This document shows, one piece after another, positions 10,771-22,544 of a DNA stretch of 64,000 nt. The DNA is from Patiria miniata (Eukaryota; Echinodermata; Asteroidea; Valvatida; Asterinidae), in contig NW_024037064.1 of assembly GCF_015706575.1 (NCBI RefSeq), positions 1,549,427 through 1,613,426 of the forward strand. The letters are read 5' to 3'. The notes under the pieces are model-generated. The model ran no database searches. It was not told the origin of the DNA and saw only the letters and a program-made list of their open reading frames with translations. The translations under genes were made by a program, and so were the position numbers. Every line of letters starts with the position of its first letter. Within the stretch, counting starts at the first letter, position 1.

Positions 10771-12261
10771 GTTCTGGTAGCAGGGCTTTGCTTTGTGGAG
10801 TTAATTCAATGCTTTCTTTCCCCTTTCAAGCCCTGGCACGAATACAGCTCAATAATTCAAATGTTTCCTTTCGTTATTTGAATCCTTTCAGCAAAGTGAG
10901 GACCACTGACTGATGAGGGAATTGCTCTACTGAGATAAGGATGAGCCTGCCTCAAGACATTGTCCGGGCTCCGACAGCCTCATCAAACAGAAACCCGAGG
11001 AACCGGAAGCAGGGAGGAGGACCGACAGATGAACGGATGACCTGCTTGCTGGGCTACCCATTACTGATTCTTGAGGTTAGTTTTTAGTTACATGTACCTA
11101 AATAATAAGCAGAAACAAGTAACCAAAATGGGTGATCTGGCGCTCTTCTATGTTCTCCCACAAATAAAGAGTGCTGGTAGTGGGGCACTGCTTTCCGGGG
11201 TTAATTCGAACATTTCTTTCGGCCCCCCCCCCCCACCTCTTGCTCTACCTTTCAGATATTTCTTAATAATGATAACCCAGTCAAAACCTAGAAAACTCAG
11301 AGTCATTGTGAGGATTATTTGATATTTTATAATGAGGATTTAAACGTACATACAGACTGGACATTTGTCACAAAATGTCTCTCCCTGTTTATACATTACC
11401 CTAATCACATCATAAAATTTGAAGCCATTTTGAAAACTGATATTCTCGTTTGACAACAATGTAAAATGCCTTAATATTGTAACTGGAAGTGCCTATTAGA
11501 AACTGAATTTGTCCTAAGCATCTTTTACCTTTATATGCAACATCCATAAACTTATGTACTTGGCCCATTAGAACCCTCCGATGCAAACATGCATACTCAG
11601 CCATGCTGTTACTCGGGTCAAAATCAGTCAGGTGACCGTTTTTTGACCCGATGGAATTCTATGCATAGAACTACATTATTGACCCGTTTTGGCTGCTTAA
11701 GTAACTGGCCATGAGAATGACTTGACCAACTGTGACCCGTAGAACAGTTGTTAATAATGAATATTTGCTGACTGTTATTGACTCGTTAAAGTACTGTCAT
11801 AGTCAGTAAGTTGCTGGTATTGACTGTTTGAAACATGATCCCTGTCTAAACAGCTGTGGGTGCTAAATTGCTGTTGACTGTTTTTGACTTGACAGTCCTT
11901 CTGATTTGAAAATCACAGGCGTGTGGAAAAAGGCACACAATGGACTTTTCTAGGTGTTTATTTTTTCTAGGTGTGTGATTTTCTAGGTGTGTGATCTGTG
12001 GTCCAGGGAAATTCAGGCATGCAATTGTTCACACTTCGTGGGAAGCTTTTAGGTGTGCGATGGTGTGGGGGTGTGATCGCACGCCTCAAATCAGAAGGAC
12101 TGACTTGACAAAGTGCTGTCCACAGTTGGTGTTTGGTATTGACTGAAACATGATCCCTGTCAAAAAATCCCCCCCTCCAAAAAAAACACCCCTACCTATT
12201 ACCCTGTTTTCAAATACCATGTAATTGGAAGCAGAACTTTTTGGGTGGGGGCCTATTGGTA
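10771..12261. repeat. Module B, copy 1, non-coding part
   Basis: This stretch follows the DIRS fragment and recurs at 51915-52291 (first 370 bp) and 61951-63576 (whole). It includes a GGAGGAGGACCGACAGATG segment, a poly-C tract near 11222 and degenerate TTGACCCG / ACTGTTATTGAC repeats from 11630 on, which grade into the 79-bp satellite. It may be the remaining body of the same retroelement or a separate repeat. I see no coding signal. Confidence 0.65.
11894..12101. mobile_element. 208-bp MITE with 8-bp target duplication
   Basis: The terminal inverted repeats are AGTCCTTCTGATTTGA, and the element is flanked on both sides by GACTTGAC (11886-11893 and 12102-12109). The inside holds repeated TTTCTAGGTGTGTGA. 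The 8-bp duplication suits hAT-type (or P-type) mobilisation. The paralogue at 63196-63402 sits at the same site, so insertion came before module B was duplicated. Confidence 0.8.
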
Positions 12262-12897
12262 TTGTCAGCAATTGGTAAGTGGCTGGTATTATCAAACAGC
12301 TGTGGCTACTGTGTGGCTGTTGATTGTTGTATTGACCTGATAAAGTATTGTCTGCAAGTGGCTGGCATTGTCAAACAACTGTGGCTACTGTGTGGCTGTT
12401 GATTGTTGTATTGACCATATAAAGTATTGTATGCAAGTGGCAGGCATTGTCAAACAGCTGTGGCTACTGTGTGGCTGTTGATTGTTGTATTGACCATATA
12501 AAGAATTGTATGCAAGTGCCTGGTATTGTCAAACAGCTGTGGCTACTGTGTGGCTGTTGATTGTTGTATTGACCTGATAAAGTATTGTCTGTAAGTGGCA
12601 GGCATTGTCAAACAGCTGTGGCTACTGTGTGGCTGTTGATTGTTGTATTGACCAGATCAAGTATTGTCTGCAAGTGGCTGGTATTGTCAAACAGCTGTGG
12701 CTACTGTGTGGCTGTTGATTGTTGTATTGACCTGATAAAGTATTGTCTGTAAGTGGCAGGCATTGTCAAACAGCTGTGGCTACTGTGTGGCTGTTGATTG
12801 TTGTATTGACCAGATCAAGTATTGTCTGCAAGTGGCTGGTATTGTCAAACAGCTGTGGCTACTGTGTGGCTGTTGATTGTTGTATTGATCTGAGTAA
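12262..12897. repeat. 79-bp satellite, array 1 (about 8 units)
   Basis: The units contain TGTGGCTACTGTGTGGCTG, TTGATTGTTGTATTGACC and AAGTATTGTCTGCAAGTGG. Start-to-start spacing is 79 bp (12301, 12380, 12459). Units alternate between CTGGTATTGTC and CAGGCATTGTC forms, and between GACCTGATAAAG and GACCAGATCAAG, so a 158-bp dimer is the working unit in the right half. The frames open across this array are repeat artefacts. Confidence 0.9.
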
Positions 12898-13211
12898 TGT
12901 TATAGAGTGCAGCGCTACTAACTGGCGGCTCCTCATCATGCTCTGCACCAATGTACTGATTTCCTCTTTCTTAGCTGTGTTTCCAGTCATGTCTTCATGT
13001 CAAGTTGAACTTTAGCACATACTGATCAACATGGTGAGCCAGAATATATGTAACATCATCTGGTTTGGGAGCATTTTAAGGGAGTTTTTCCTTCCTTTCC
13101 TGTGCATTTGGGGCTCTAGCAGTTTTTCTGCGCACCAAGACGTCTGGTATCTTTTGTGACTAGTAGATCACACCTTCTGCTGGTAACAATTGGATGTTCC
13201 TCCAGCACCAG
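12898..13211. repeat. Linker shared with 44406-44720
   Basis: About 315 bp follow the satellite and match 44406-44720 closely. Copy 1 then jumps straight into LINE endonuclease sequence. Copy 3 carries about 1.2 kb more before reaching the same point. No function is recognised. Confidence 0.7.
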
Positions 13212-13307
13212 TGGTATCTGTGAGACATGGTTATCCATCGCATCCTCCACAGCATTGATTTGAATCTCTTGTGCGCTGAGATTGAAGGCAACCATCTGTC
13301 AGCCCGA

Positions 13308-14922
13308 TGCAGTGTTGCCAGTGTTGTAGTCGAGTACTTTTTTCTGAGTACCGAGTACTACCGAGTACTCAGGGATGTGATTTCTCCGTTTTTTTTCCGG
13401 AAATCCGTTTTTTTTGGGGTTCAAAAGTCCACCAACGTGAATCAAGTGAATCCGTTGAGAAAATAGGGGGGTAGAATGTGCTAATTAATTATTCATAATG
13501 AGTCTTGCTTGTCGAAATATCTGAATTTACTAACGGGCATTACTTCGTTGATCGATACGCATACACATATTGAATAACCAATGCGAGAACGAGGTTGAAG
13601 ACCATGCGTTGCCGTTAGCGCGATCATGTGATTTTTCGCTCGGGTCCGAGGTTGTGATTATTTAGGTCTAGTTCCTGTGTCGGTACCCAAGATGCACGTG
13701 TTGCGCTGGTCAGGTGTACAGACTAATATTGCTCAGCGTGCACAACAGCTTATAGTACAGGGCAATCGTGTGGATTTTGCACGTTGTTTCATGTGTGTCG
13801 AGTGTTTGTGTACGCGGCGTGTACGGATGCTTCCAACATGGCTGCACCCAACAAGTCGATATTGTCGCACGGAGATAAATCAGTGCGAGAGCTTGATAAA
13901 GAAGTGAAAAATAAGTTCCGGTGGGAATGGTTTTGGGACTCCGTTATTATTGACGGGCATCAGCATGAATTTCAAGAGTGTTTCGATAAAATAGCAACCG
14001 CTGTCAAGGTTTTTTGCAATGTTTGCAACAACACTATCAACTACGCGTTGAGTGGAAAGAAATTGCTCGTATCCCATGTGAAAAACCCGAAGCACATCAT
14101 CATTGAGACTGATTAGTCTGGTGCTTCCAAAGATGGTATGTTCTATTCAGTTGTGGATGAAGCAAAACAATTATTTGTGTAGAATAATCTTGTTTTATTT
14201 ATTTCTTCATACTTTTACAATGGTTATTATTAATCACCATGGAGTATTTATAATTACAAATAAGTGACAAATCAATGATGATGGTGATGAACTGAAACAA
14301 AATGCAACAAAAGTGAAAAAAGAAATAACAAAATTGGCAAAATATTTTGGCTCAAATGATGGCCCAGAAAGGCTTAGATTGCACCACAGAGCATCTAAAA
14401 TCCAACATTTTTCGGGGCCCGCTGACGCCGTAATGGCTTCGCGCTTGCCAGAGTTTGTACTTGTGCATGACATTTTCAGGTTTTTTTGTCACATCCCAAT
14501 CACATCCCTGAGTACTTAAGTAACCGAGTATGAGTACTTGTACCTTCGAGTACAAGAACAGGTCTCCAAGTATGAGTACTTATACTTCCGAGTACGAGTA
14601 CTTTACTTCCGAGTACGAGTACAAGTAGTTGTATTCCGAATACAGCCATATGGCAAATGGTTGATTGTGCGTAATAATTGGCCCAGACCCAGTCAGACCG
14701 ATATGGAGACCCAATCACGGCTAGCTGTTGTGTTTGTCTGGACGTGCACAGAGGAAAATCAGGAAACTTTGATTTCTCCACAAGCCAGTCAACCATTTCA
14801 AACTGAAAGTATTGATAAAATAAGGCCATGGTGTATAAAGTCAAGCTATACCATTTCCCCCGAGTACTGCTATTCGAGTACGAGTACTTTGCTGCCTGAG
14901 TATGAGTTCCGTCATTTCTTTT
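13308..14922 (+). mobile_element. hAT-like non-autonomous element with GAGTAC subterminal repeats, copy 1
   Basis: This 1.6-kb insert interrupts LINE family A and is flanked by CAGCCCGA on both sides (13300-13307 and 14923-14930), an 8-bp duplication as in hAT elements. The left end (CAGTGTTGCCAG) is hAT-typical. Clusters of GAGTACT/CGAGTAC lie near both ends (13333-13375, 14510-14640, 14860-14910), matching the transposase-binding subterminal repeats of this superfamily. The right end lacks the expected matching inverted repeat, so the exact boundary is uncertain. It carries only a BED-like ORF, with no transposase core. Confidence 0.65.
13838..14116 (+). CDS. BED-like zinc-finger ORF inside the hAT-like element (92 aa)
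   Basis: The open frame starts MAAPNKSILSHGDKSVREL. It contains the pattern of a hAT-type BED/C2H2 finger: aromatic residues (FRWEWFWD, about 27-34), then CNVCNNTINYALSGKK, then two spaced histidines (LVSHV and PKH) before the stop. It probably descends from the DNA-binding N-terminus of a hAT transposase; the catalytic RNase-H-like domain and dimerisation region are absent. The paralogue at 46572 keeps the cysteines and histidines but has a Trp-to-stop change upstream of the finger. The paralogue at 23.5 kb retains only the end. It could be a stand-alone DNA-binding peptide or simply a truncated exon. Confidence 0.5.
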   Translation: MAAPNKSILSHGDKSVRELDKEVKNKFRWEWFWDSVIIDGHQHEFQECFDKIATAVKVFCNVCNNTINYALSGKKLLVSHVKNPKHIIIETD

Positions 14923-15477
14923 CAGCCCGACACCGGTTGGTACACTGATGAGGTGTTGCAAGCTAAGCACAGACGAAGACAGCTTGAGCACAGGTGGCAT
15001 GCATCCTCACTCGAGATTGACCGCCAACTACATCACCAACAATGCCAGCATGTGATCTCGCTGATCCGTAAGGCCAAAAGAACCCATTACTCAGAAATAG
15101 TCTCCAAGTGTTCCGGTGATCAAAAACAACTGTTTTGTCTCGCCAACAAGCTTCTCCATAGGAATAAGGAATCTTCTTTACCACAAGTACGATTCTGACA
15201 AGTCACTGGCTGACCATTTTAGCATTTTTTTCACGTCCAAGATTTCTTTGATTCGTGATGCACTACCTCCCCTTGTGCCAGATACAGATACTTCTACCCC
15301 CACCCCGCCAACACAAACTACACTGACCAGTCTCCGTTTCGCCTCTCAAGATGAGATTCGCACTGTCATCTTCAAATCCCCAGCCAAATCATGTGACTTG
15401 GACCCTATACCATATCGTCAGAACCATAGTGTAGAAACATTACTTGTTCATCTGTCTGCGACCACATCCTACGACAG

Positions 15478-15951
15478 ATGGATGTTGGCAAAGTAATGGC
15501 GCTTGTGCTTCTCGATCTGTCATCAGCATTTGACACCATAGATCACGCCATCCTGATCAGTCGCTTGCACTCTTTGGGAGTGCACGATGCAGCCTTGCAG
15601 TGGTTTGACTCATACCTTGCAGACCGGCAACAGTCTGTTAACTTCAATGGAGTATTATCTGCCCCTACCTCCCTTGACTGTGGTGTTCCTCAAGGATCTG
15701 TTGGCGGCCCCATGTTATTCACCATCTACATTTTACCACTCGACCAGATCATCCAGAAACACAACCTTCAATATCACTGCTATGCTGATGACATACAGCT
15801 GTATCAATCCTTCAATCCATCTCAAACCAATGCTGTGTCTGCCCCGGAGAATCTTGAGGCTTGCATTGATGAGATCAAGACATGGATGATGACAAACAGT
15901 CTCAAATTGAATGACAACAAGTCTGAATTTATCCTGTGTGGCTCAAAATAA
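15478..15951 (+). pseudogene. LINE family A reverse transcriptase core, copy 1
   Basis: A 157-codon open stretch with classic non-LTR RT motifs: LLDLSSAFDTIDH, WFDSYLADRQQ, GVPQGSVGGPMLFTIY and YADDIQLY. The catalytic aspartates (FDT and YADD) are present. The reading frame does not continue on either side: the fingers region is deleted upstream, and a stop separates it from the C-terminal domain. Copies 2 and 3 carry the same stretch at 25285-25758 and 47477-47947, over 95% alike by eye. Confidence 0.9.
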
Positions 15952-16791
15952 CAACTTGCCAAGTTCAATATCACCAACATTAGGACTGGAGATTGCCACA
16001 TCCATCCTTCCAACAAGTGTCGCAACCTAGGTGTCCCTTTCGACCCTCACATGTCCCATATTGATCAGATATCAGCAGTGTCAAAATCAGTCAGATTTCA
16101 TCTCCGTAATCTTGTCTTCATTCGGAAGTATCTAAATCGTACGGGCACTGAGCAACTAGTCCATGCATTGATAACTTTGCGCTTAGATGTTTGTAATTCA
16201 CTCATGTATAACCTGCCACACCCCCGGATAACAAACTTCAACGCCTCCAAAATGCCACTGTTTGCCTCATCACCTTATCCAGACGCACCACTCACATCAC
16301 CCCCGTCTTAAAGTCCCTTCACTGGCTCCCCATCGCTGATCACATTGCCTTCAAGATCCTCCTTCTCGCTTTCAAGTCACTACAAGGAACTTCACCGGAC
16401 TACATAACGGACATTATCACGAAATATCAGCCGTCACGTAGTCTTCGTTCGGCCGGAGCGCTACAGCTTTTACTGTTCCCTGCACCAACCACTCTTGGGG
16501 AAACCGGTCTTTCTCAATCACCGCTCCCGAACTCTGGAACAATCTGCCCCTTGAAATTCGCCAGTCATCATCATTGTCTGTATTTAAATCTTCTGTGAAA
16601 ACTCATATGTTTACCTCACTTTTTTGTGTTGTTTTTAAATGAGTTGATGTTTATTACTTCTGTCACTAATTTCTGTTATTCAAATTTAACTTAATTTATA
16701 CTGTAATTGTTTTGTATGTATTGTGCGCCCTGAGCGTCTTGCTTGGCGGATATCAGAGCCTTATAAATGTTCATTATTATTATTATTATTA

Positions 16792-18412
16792 ATATTTCCA
16801 AACATGTGTCAAGTGAAACATTTTTGGAAATGTCTGCTTTGCTATTTGTACTTGGTTTGCTATAGGGCTTGCTCAATGACGTCCAAATCTGTAGGAGAGC
16901 TGTAACTGCGTATTTTACGCAATATATCATGTATTGCGCAGTGTTGAAATGTTCCAAACATGTGCACTTATTGCTTGAAATGTTTTACGAATTTCGATGC
17001 GGCCGATACTCGTTATGCAATTGGATGCTCAGTATGTTGATGCACGCGGCTGGTCTGTAGGAAATGACGTCACTTGAACAAGACCTATTGGGAATGCACA
17101 AATGGGTGACAACCTTCTCGTCTGCTGCCAATTTCCAAACGTTTGTCAAGTGACACATTTTTGGAAATTTCTGTAAATCCGTCCCCCCCCCCCCCCCCAT
17201 GCATTCTAATTTGTAATTGGTTTGCAATTTGGGGATCCACGAATGAGTGACAACCTTGCATGATGTCAATTTCCAAACATGTGTCAAGAGGCACATTTGT
17301 GGAAATTTCTGTTTATCTGCCCCCCCCCCATGTGTTCTAATCCCCCGCCCCCCCCCAAAAAATGTGTCAAGCGACACATTTTTGGAAATTTCCGTGAATC
17401 CCCCCATGTGCTCTAATTTGTACTCGGTTTGCATTCGGGGGATTTACAAATGAGTGACAACCTTCTCGCATGCTATCAGTTTCCAAACGTGTGTCAAGTG
17501 ACACATTTTTGGAAATTTCTTTGAATCCTCCTACTCCCCTATGTGTTCTAATTTGTACTTAATTCACGAATGGTTGACAACCTTCTGGCATGCTGTCAAT
17601 TTGCAGAAAACAAAATAAGATCCTTTCCAAAGATGTGTCAAGTGACACATTTTTGGAAATTTCTGTGAATCTGCCACCTCCCGAATGCGTTCCAATTGGT
17701 ACCGGTACTTAGTTTGCAATTGGGGAATCCTCGAATGGTTGACAACTTTCTGCCATGCTCTTAATTTGAAGAAAACAAAAGCAGATCATTTCCAAAGATT
17801 TGTCATGTGACACAGTTTTGGAAATTTTTGTAAATCCCCCAATGCGTTGTTACAACTTGGGAAGCCACAAATGAATGACAACCTTCTCGCATACCTTCTT
17901 GCGTGTCAAGTGACACACTTTTGAAAATTTCTGTGAATTGGCTCCTCCCCCATGCTTCTAATTTGTACTTGGCTTGCAATTTGGGAATCCACGAATGGGT
18001 CCAAACCTTGCATGCTGTTAATTTCCATAGATGTCCATAGGAGTTATTAAGGAAAATTCTGTGAATCTGGCCCCCTTCCCCATTGTGTCAATGGAAATTT
18101 CTGTAAATCCCCCCATATATGTTCTAATTTTTGTATTTAGTTTGTTATCCACGAATGGTTGGCAACTTTCTGACATGCTGTCAATTTGAAGAAAAGAAAA
18201 GATCATTTCCAAAGATGTGTCATGTGACACATTTTTAGAAATTTCTATAATCCCCCCTCCCCATGCACTCTAATTGCACTTGGTTTGCAACTTGGGAATG
18301 CACAAATGAATGACAACCTTCTCGCATTCTATCAATTTCCAAACATGTGTCAAGTGATACATTTTTTTAAATTTCTGTGATCCCCCCCCCCCCAAATGTG
18401 TTCTAATTGAGT
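16792..18412. repeat. Hairpin satellite, copy 1 (about 11 units)
   Basis: Degenerate units of about 85-180 bp each carry the stem TTCCAAACATGTGTC, the loop AAGT and the stem GACACATTTTTGGAA. TGTGTC/GACACA and TTCCAAA/TTTGGAA pair perfectly in most units. Other shared parts are CACGAATGGGTGACAACCTTC, poly-C tracts and ATGTGTTCTAATTTGTACT. The array begins exactly at the LINE (ATT)n tail and ends where module D begins. Repeat-derived frames here are not genes. Confidence 0.85.
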
Positions 18413-21400
18413 GGTCCGGCAATAAAATCTTCTCAATAAAATACACTTAGGCCCCAGGCCTCTCTTGATATTCCTCGTTGAAATCCGACTCAGCAGCCTG
18501 ACTCCAAATATATCTTAAGATCCCCTGACTCCTGTCAGAGTCTTAATAATTAAAGATATCAGCTACAACTGATGTAAATCACAGTTACTAACTGTCTAGA
18601 TATCCGCTCTCCGACTCTGGCTCCCCAAAGTTTTTCTCCCCAAAACTTTGCTCCCCAAAATTTGGCTCCCCAAAAGTTGGCAACCCAAAACTTTGCTTCC
18701 CAAAACTTTGCTGCCCAGCTCAGCTCAGCACCCCAATTTAATCAAGTTGGCTCCCCCAACTCAAGTTGTAAAGATCTCAGCTCCCCAAACTGGCCAAAGC
18801 ACTATGTGTAAATACAGTTAGAGATCAGCAGTAGAGTTCGCAGCTAGCAGTAGACCAACACCCATCAAAGAACCGTACCCAGAATGAACAAAATCTGCCC
18901 TATTTATACCCTATTGGCCCAGCGCGAAAATCAAAAGTACGCGCTAGTAAATAGGCCACGCCCATTTTGTAAAAATCTCAGTATACTGAATTCACATAGT
19001 GATAGTTTCCCCTAAATTTCTCCAAAATTATACAGCAAAATTTCACACAAAAAGGCTTAAAATAATCTTCAAGACATTCCTTACAGTAAATCTGTTGTAA
19101 AAATGCGAGTAAATTATACTGAATCCCCAAAATGCTCACTTTTACAAGTAGTGAATGTAAACAAACCTTAAGTTCATTGAAGAAAATTCAGTGATGTCAC
19201 AGATATGAATAATCATGAGACAGTCACTGACTTACCCAACCTTGTTCCCATGGGTACGAGATCTTGCTGCGCCATGTTGCTTCCCATCATGCCTTGCGCG
19301 ATCTTAACCCCTGGAATTGTGTAATTTAAATGTATCAAAATATGGCACATTGTAATTAGGCTGCAGTTTATCCGTTTTACGTGCCGACACCATCTTTAAA
19401 ATGTTAAAAATTGTGATTTTGAAGAATCCATCCTTTTAAACATAAGGTTTGGACATTGCGTTATTTAGCAAAGATTTGTATTAAATGTATCAATCTTCGA
19501 AATGCGCACGAAATAAGCTTAGTTAGGGGTTAGTGAAGGAACACGCATGCGCCCATGGAGTCGAGGCTGTGACTTACCAGATAAAATCTGACAGAAAAGT
19601 CATCAAGACTTGCCCAACTTTCAAAGTTGATTCAAATTAGACAACTTCACATCTAAAGAAGCTACATAATTATTTAGTAAAACATACTAATAATATAAAT
19701 TACTTTTTAGAAGTCTCAGTTTGCTAGAAATAATTTGAGAACTTTCAGCCAATAACAAACGTTTTAAGCGCTGCTCAAATGGCAGCCATATTGGATTTTA
19801 CCATCACGCTATTTATAGCACAGCTGACATGTGTAAACAAACACGTGAGTGTACACACAGAATTTCGGCAGGAAAATACTCAAAACTACCTAGAAATAAT
19901 ACCTGAAAAGACAACAGGAATTTTCTAGACAAAAATGCCAGATCTCTAGGAGGATATAGGTAAGATTTAGAGTAATAAAACTTAGGTAAAAAGTGGGATT
20001 TGGGGGCATTTTGGTCACAGTATGATCCAGAAACCTAGTGTGAGCTTGTACCATGTTACGAAGATGTTCTAAATTTTGTTACGTCATCATGACGTCATCA
20101 AGTATCAAATTACAAGTAATTTCAGGGCAAATTCTGACCAAATAGTTTGCGCTGTATCTTTTGAACTACATAGAGTATCGTGTTTGTTTTTCGTGAGGTT
20201 GTAGACTATGCCGTGAAAAACGGTTCCTGTTCCCGGACACAAAACCGCATGACCTTCACCGAATGCGGAAAGTCAAAAGCGGAAACATTTTACTACACAC
20301 ATATTATGAAAGTGAGGAATACCAGACACAAAAAAAGTGTGATGACGTCATCATCTGAAAGGGCGCCCCCTAGCGGCACATTAAATAGAGTTTACTTTCT
20401 TTAATTTTAGAATTTGAAAAGGATCATATGTTTAATATAATTCTATCATTTGATCCTTGTCATATCTTCGTAGTCCAAGTAATGATATCCATTACAATGT
20501 TCACGTTTGGATAACTCTAATGCTGTGACGTCATCAAACTGGAAGTTAGGTGTTATTAATGCAAACAATTATATTTCCCATATTTTCATACGTAATTTTC
20601 ACTTCACAATGAAAATGTATCCTCTCCGAACTTTATCAATATTCACCTACCGCATTTGACTGATGATGTCATCAAATCAGAAATAACTTTTTTGCGCACA
20701 TAGAATGTTTACTGAAATTTATCACACTATTAAAGATACATTTTTTAACATAATCATTGATTGAACTGGAAGGGAGTTAATTTCATGAACCTTTGTTCTA
20801 CATAGACATATATTCCTAACTTAACTGGGCAGTGTATAACAGTTCAGTTTGTTCTTGGTTTTCAGTTGGAGAATCCACAAATGGGTGAAACCGGCTGAAT
20901 GAGAATCATGTCCTAAATGCTGATTTGGGGAATGTGTCATGAGAGGGCCCAATTCAAAATATGACTCGGCAACTTTGGCATTTGAGATTCAGAATATTGT
21001 GGTTATGTTTGTTCAGTTTTCTCAAAATATAGAGCATTCATAGAGCCAAAATTTCATCAGGTTAGTTATTAAGCATCCTTGTTTAGATGAACACTAGTTT
21101 GCTGGTTGAAATGAAATAAAAAAAATTCACAAATTACACGGTTTAATTGCCAAACATGCTTTCAAGAACACGCTGCAAGAAACAGCTGTCGTATTGCAAC
21201 TCGTAACTTATTTTCACCTGTTGCCGTAGCTTCCAATGTAGAAACGTTTCCTTATGATTAACTGTTATTCCTGTTTTGTTATTTTTGCTCAAACAGCTGC
21301 TTGAAATCAACCAGTCTGAGTTAGTTCTCTTGGTTGGGGAGTTATTTGGGTGGTAACGAAGCAGTGGACCAGGCAATCAATCGAGCACACCATTGAGACA

Positions 21401-21744
21401 TGGATCAACCTCCACTGATTGACGGAGTAGTGCTGACTAAGATTGACACCATTGATGATAAAGTAAGTAGCAAGTTTATGTTCTGCATGGGCTTTGACCT
21501 TGGTTTGATTCCTCTTTTGTTCCATGGTGTAGCCTTAGTTATCCTTGAATGAATTGAAAAGTTTTTGGTTCATATCCTCTGCTTGATCCTCTGTTCTATT
21601 GACCCTGAGTCTTTGTACCCCCAGGTGACGATAACGCGACGCCATGTCCAGTCATGCAATGTCAATTCAGTTTGAGAGGTAGTCTGGTAAAAAAAGGATG
21701 GTTGAATCGTGACATTACACTTTTTAACAAATTTAAGAATGTGA
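18413..21744. repeat. Module D, copy 1
   Basis: About 3.3 kb recur at 27898-33029 once the two insertions there are removed. It starts with a CTCCCCAAAACTTTG minisatellite (18617-18715, about 7 units; about 4 in copy 2). It also carries TGACGTCA palindromes (20089, 20342, 20526) and the GGGCGCCCCCTAGCGGCAC motif near 20360. It contains the empty target sites for the TTAA element (near 19170) and the Harbinger-type element (20647-20649). No coding region is recognised. Confidence 0.75.
18617..18715. repeat. CTCCCCAAAACTTTG minisatellite
   Basis: About seven imperfect 14-15-bp units. The equivalent tract in module D copy 2 (about 28095-28145) has only about four, so copy number changed after duplication. 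Confidence 0.85.
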
Positions 21745-22544
21745 TGACAGAATTTCAGAAAGTTGACTGGATATCGCTGCTAGGCATCATCATGCAGTTT
21801 GACTTCACGCCGGTGCCATGCAAGCGTGAAATTAAGGTTGTGATGAAAGATGTTTTCCTAGGGATATCTTAAATTGGGACGATGATGTTTGATAAATAAG
21901 ATCATTTGGGAGCTCGTTTCAGTCTTCAATTGTCTTTGGGAACAAACTTTTGTGGTACGCTTGTGTGCGGCATTGCAAGGAAGCGTAGCGCTGATTATGT
22001 CTATTTCTTTGTGGTCGTTCTACTGGGGTGATGTAATAAGGGATGTTAAGGGCAATTTCTTCATAGATGGAGCGGTAAAGCATAGTGACCCTGCTGACTG
22101 TTCTGCAGTGTTGGAGGCATAGGCTCACAAAACCAAGTGTTGTATTAGCTCTGCTTGCTATTTGATTGATGTGAAGAGACCATGACAAATGTTTTTGAAT
22201 TTCAACTCCAAGGTATGGATGGTTGGGTACAACAGAAAGGTTGGCATTCATCAATCTGTAGATATTATCATGATGATTTTTGCTTCTTGTCATATGTAGG
22301 GTGTGACATTTCTGTGGCTTAAATGACATCTGCCATTGATGAGACCAGCTCACAAGGCTATCCAGATCTTTTTGGAGTTGTTGTTGGTCATTGAAGTTAG
22401 CAATGCGTCGGAATAGTAGGCAGTCATCAGCAGATAACTTGATTTTGGTGTCTTTGCTAATGTTGTCACCAATGTCATTGATGTAGAGTAGAAACATCAA
22501 AGGGCCTAGTACGGTGCCCTGGGGGACTCCTGATGTAGCAGGCG
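21745..22544 (-). mobile_element. LINE family B, 3' part, copy 1
   Basis: The minus-strand translation from 22544 begins with SGVPQGTVLGPLMFLLYIND and continues through a D-D motif (SADDCLLF), a thumb region (YLGVEIQKHLSW) and a C-terminus with SLFPKTIED. These are non-LTR RT signatures of the CR1/Rex/jockey-like kind. The frame is open for about 217 codons and continues after a shift. It is truncated at its 5' side at 22545, where a different GC-rich sequence with GCGCGGATCCAGGGG begins. Confidence 0.8.

Larger units (their letters stand above)
13212..16791 (+). mobile_element. L2/CR1-group LINE (family A), copy 1, split by hAT-like insert
   Basis: The 5' piece (13212-13307) encodes the start of an AP-type endonuclease (CETWLS) and then decays. 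The body resumes at 14923 after the hAT-like insert, with YTDEVLQAKHRRRQLE and LIRKAKRTHYS. RT follows at 15478-15951 and the C-terminal domain at 16051-16630. The 3' end is AT-rich with an (ATT)n tail at 16772-16791, as in L2/CR1 elements. Relative to copy 2, about 240 bp of the N-terminal RT are deleted near 15409. Several frameshifts and an in-frame stop after the RT make it non-functional. Confidence 0.85.

Noticed and set aside
14500-15000. 166-codon minus-strand frame (and its copy at 24010-24510)
   Set aside because: It lies over the GAGTAC subterminal repeats and LINE start in the antisense direction. Repetitive VLVLGS-like peptides reflect the DNA repeats.
16985-17434. 149-codon minus-strand frame in the hairpin satellite
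   Set aside because: It consists of repeated KNVSLDT-like peptides from satellite units plus glycine runs from poly-C tracts.
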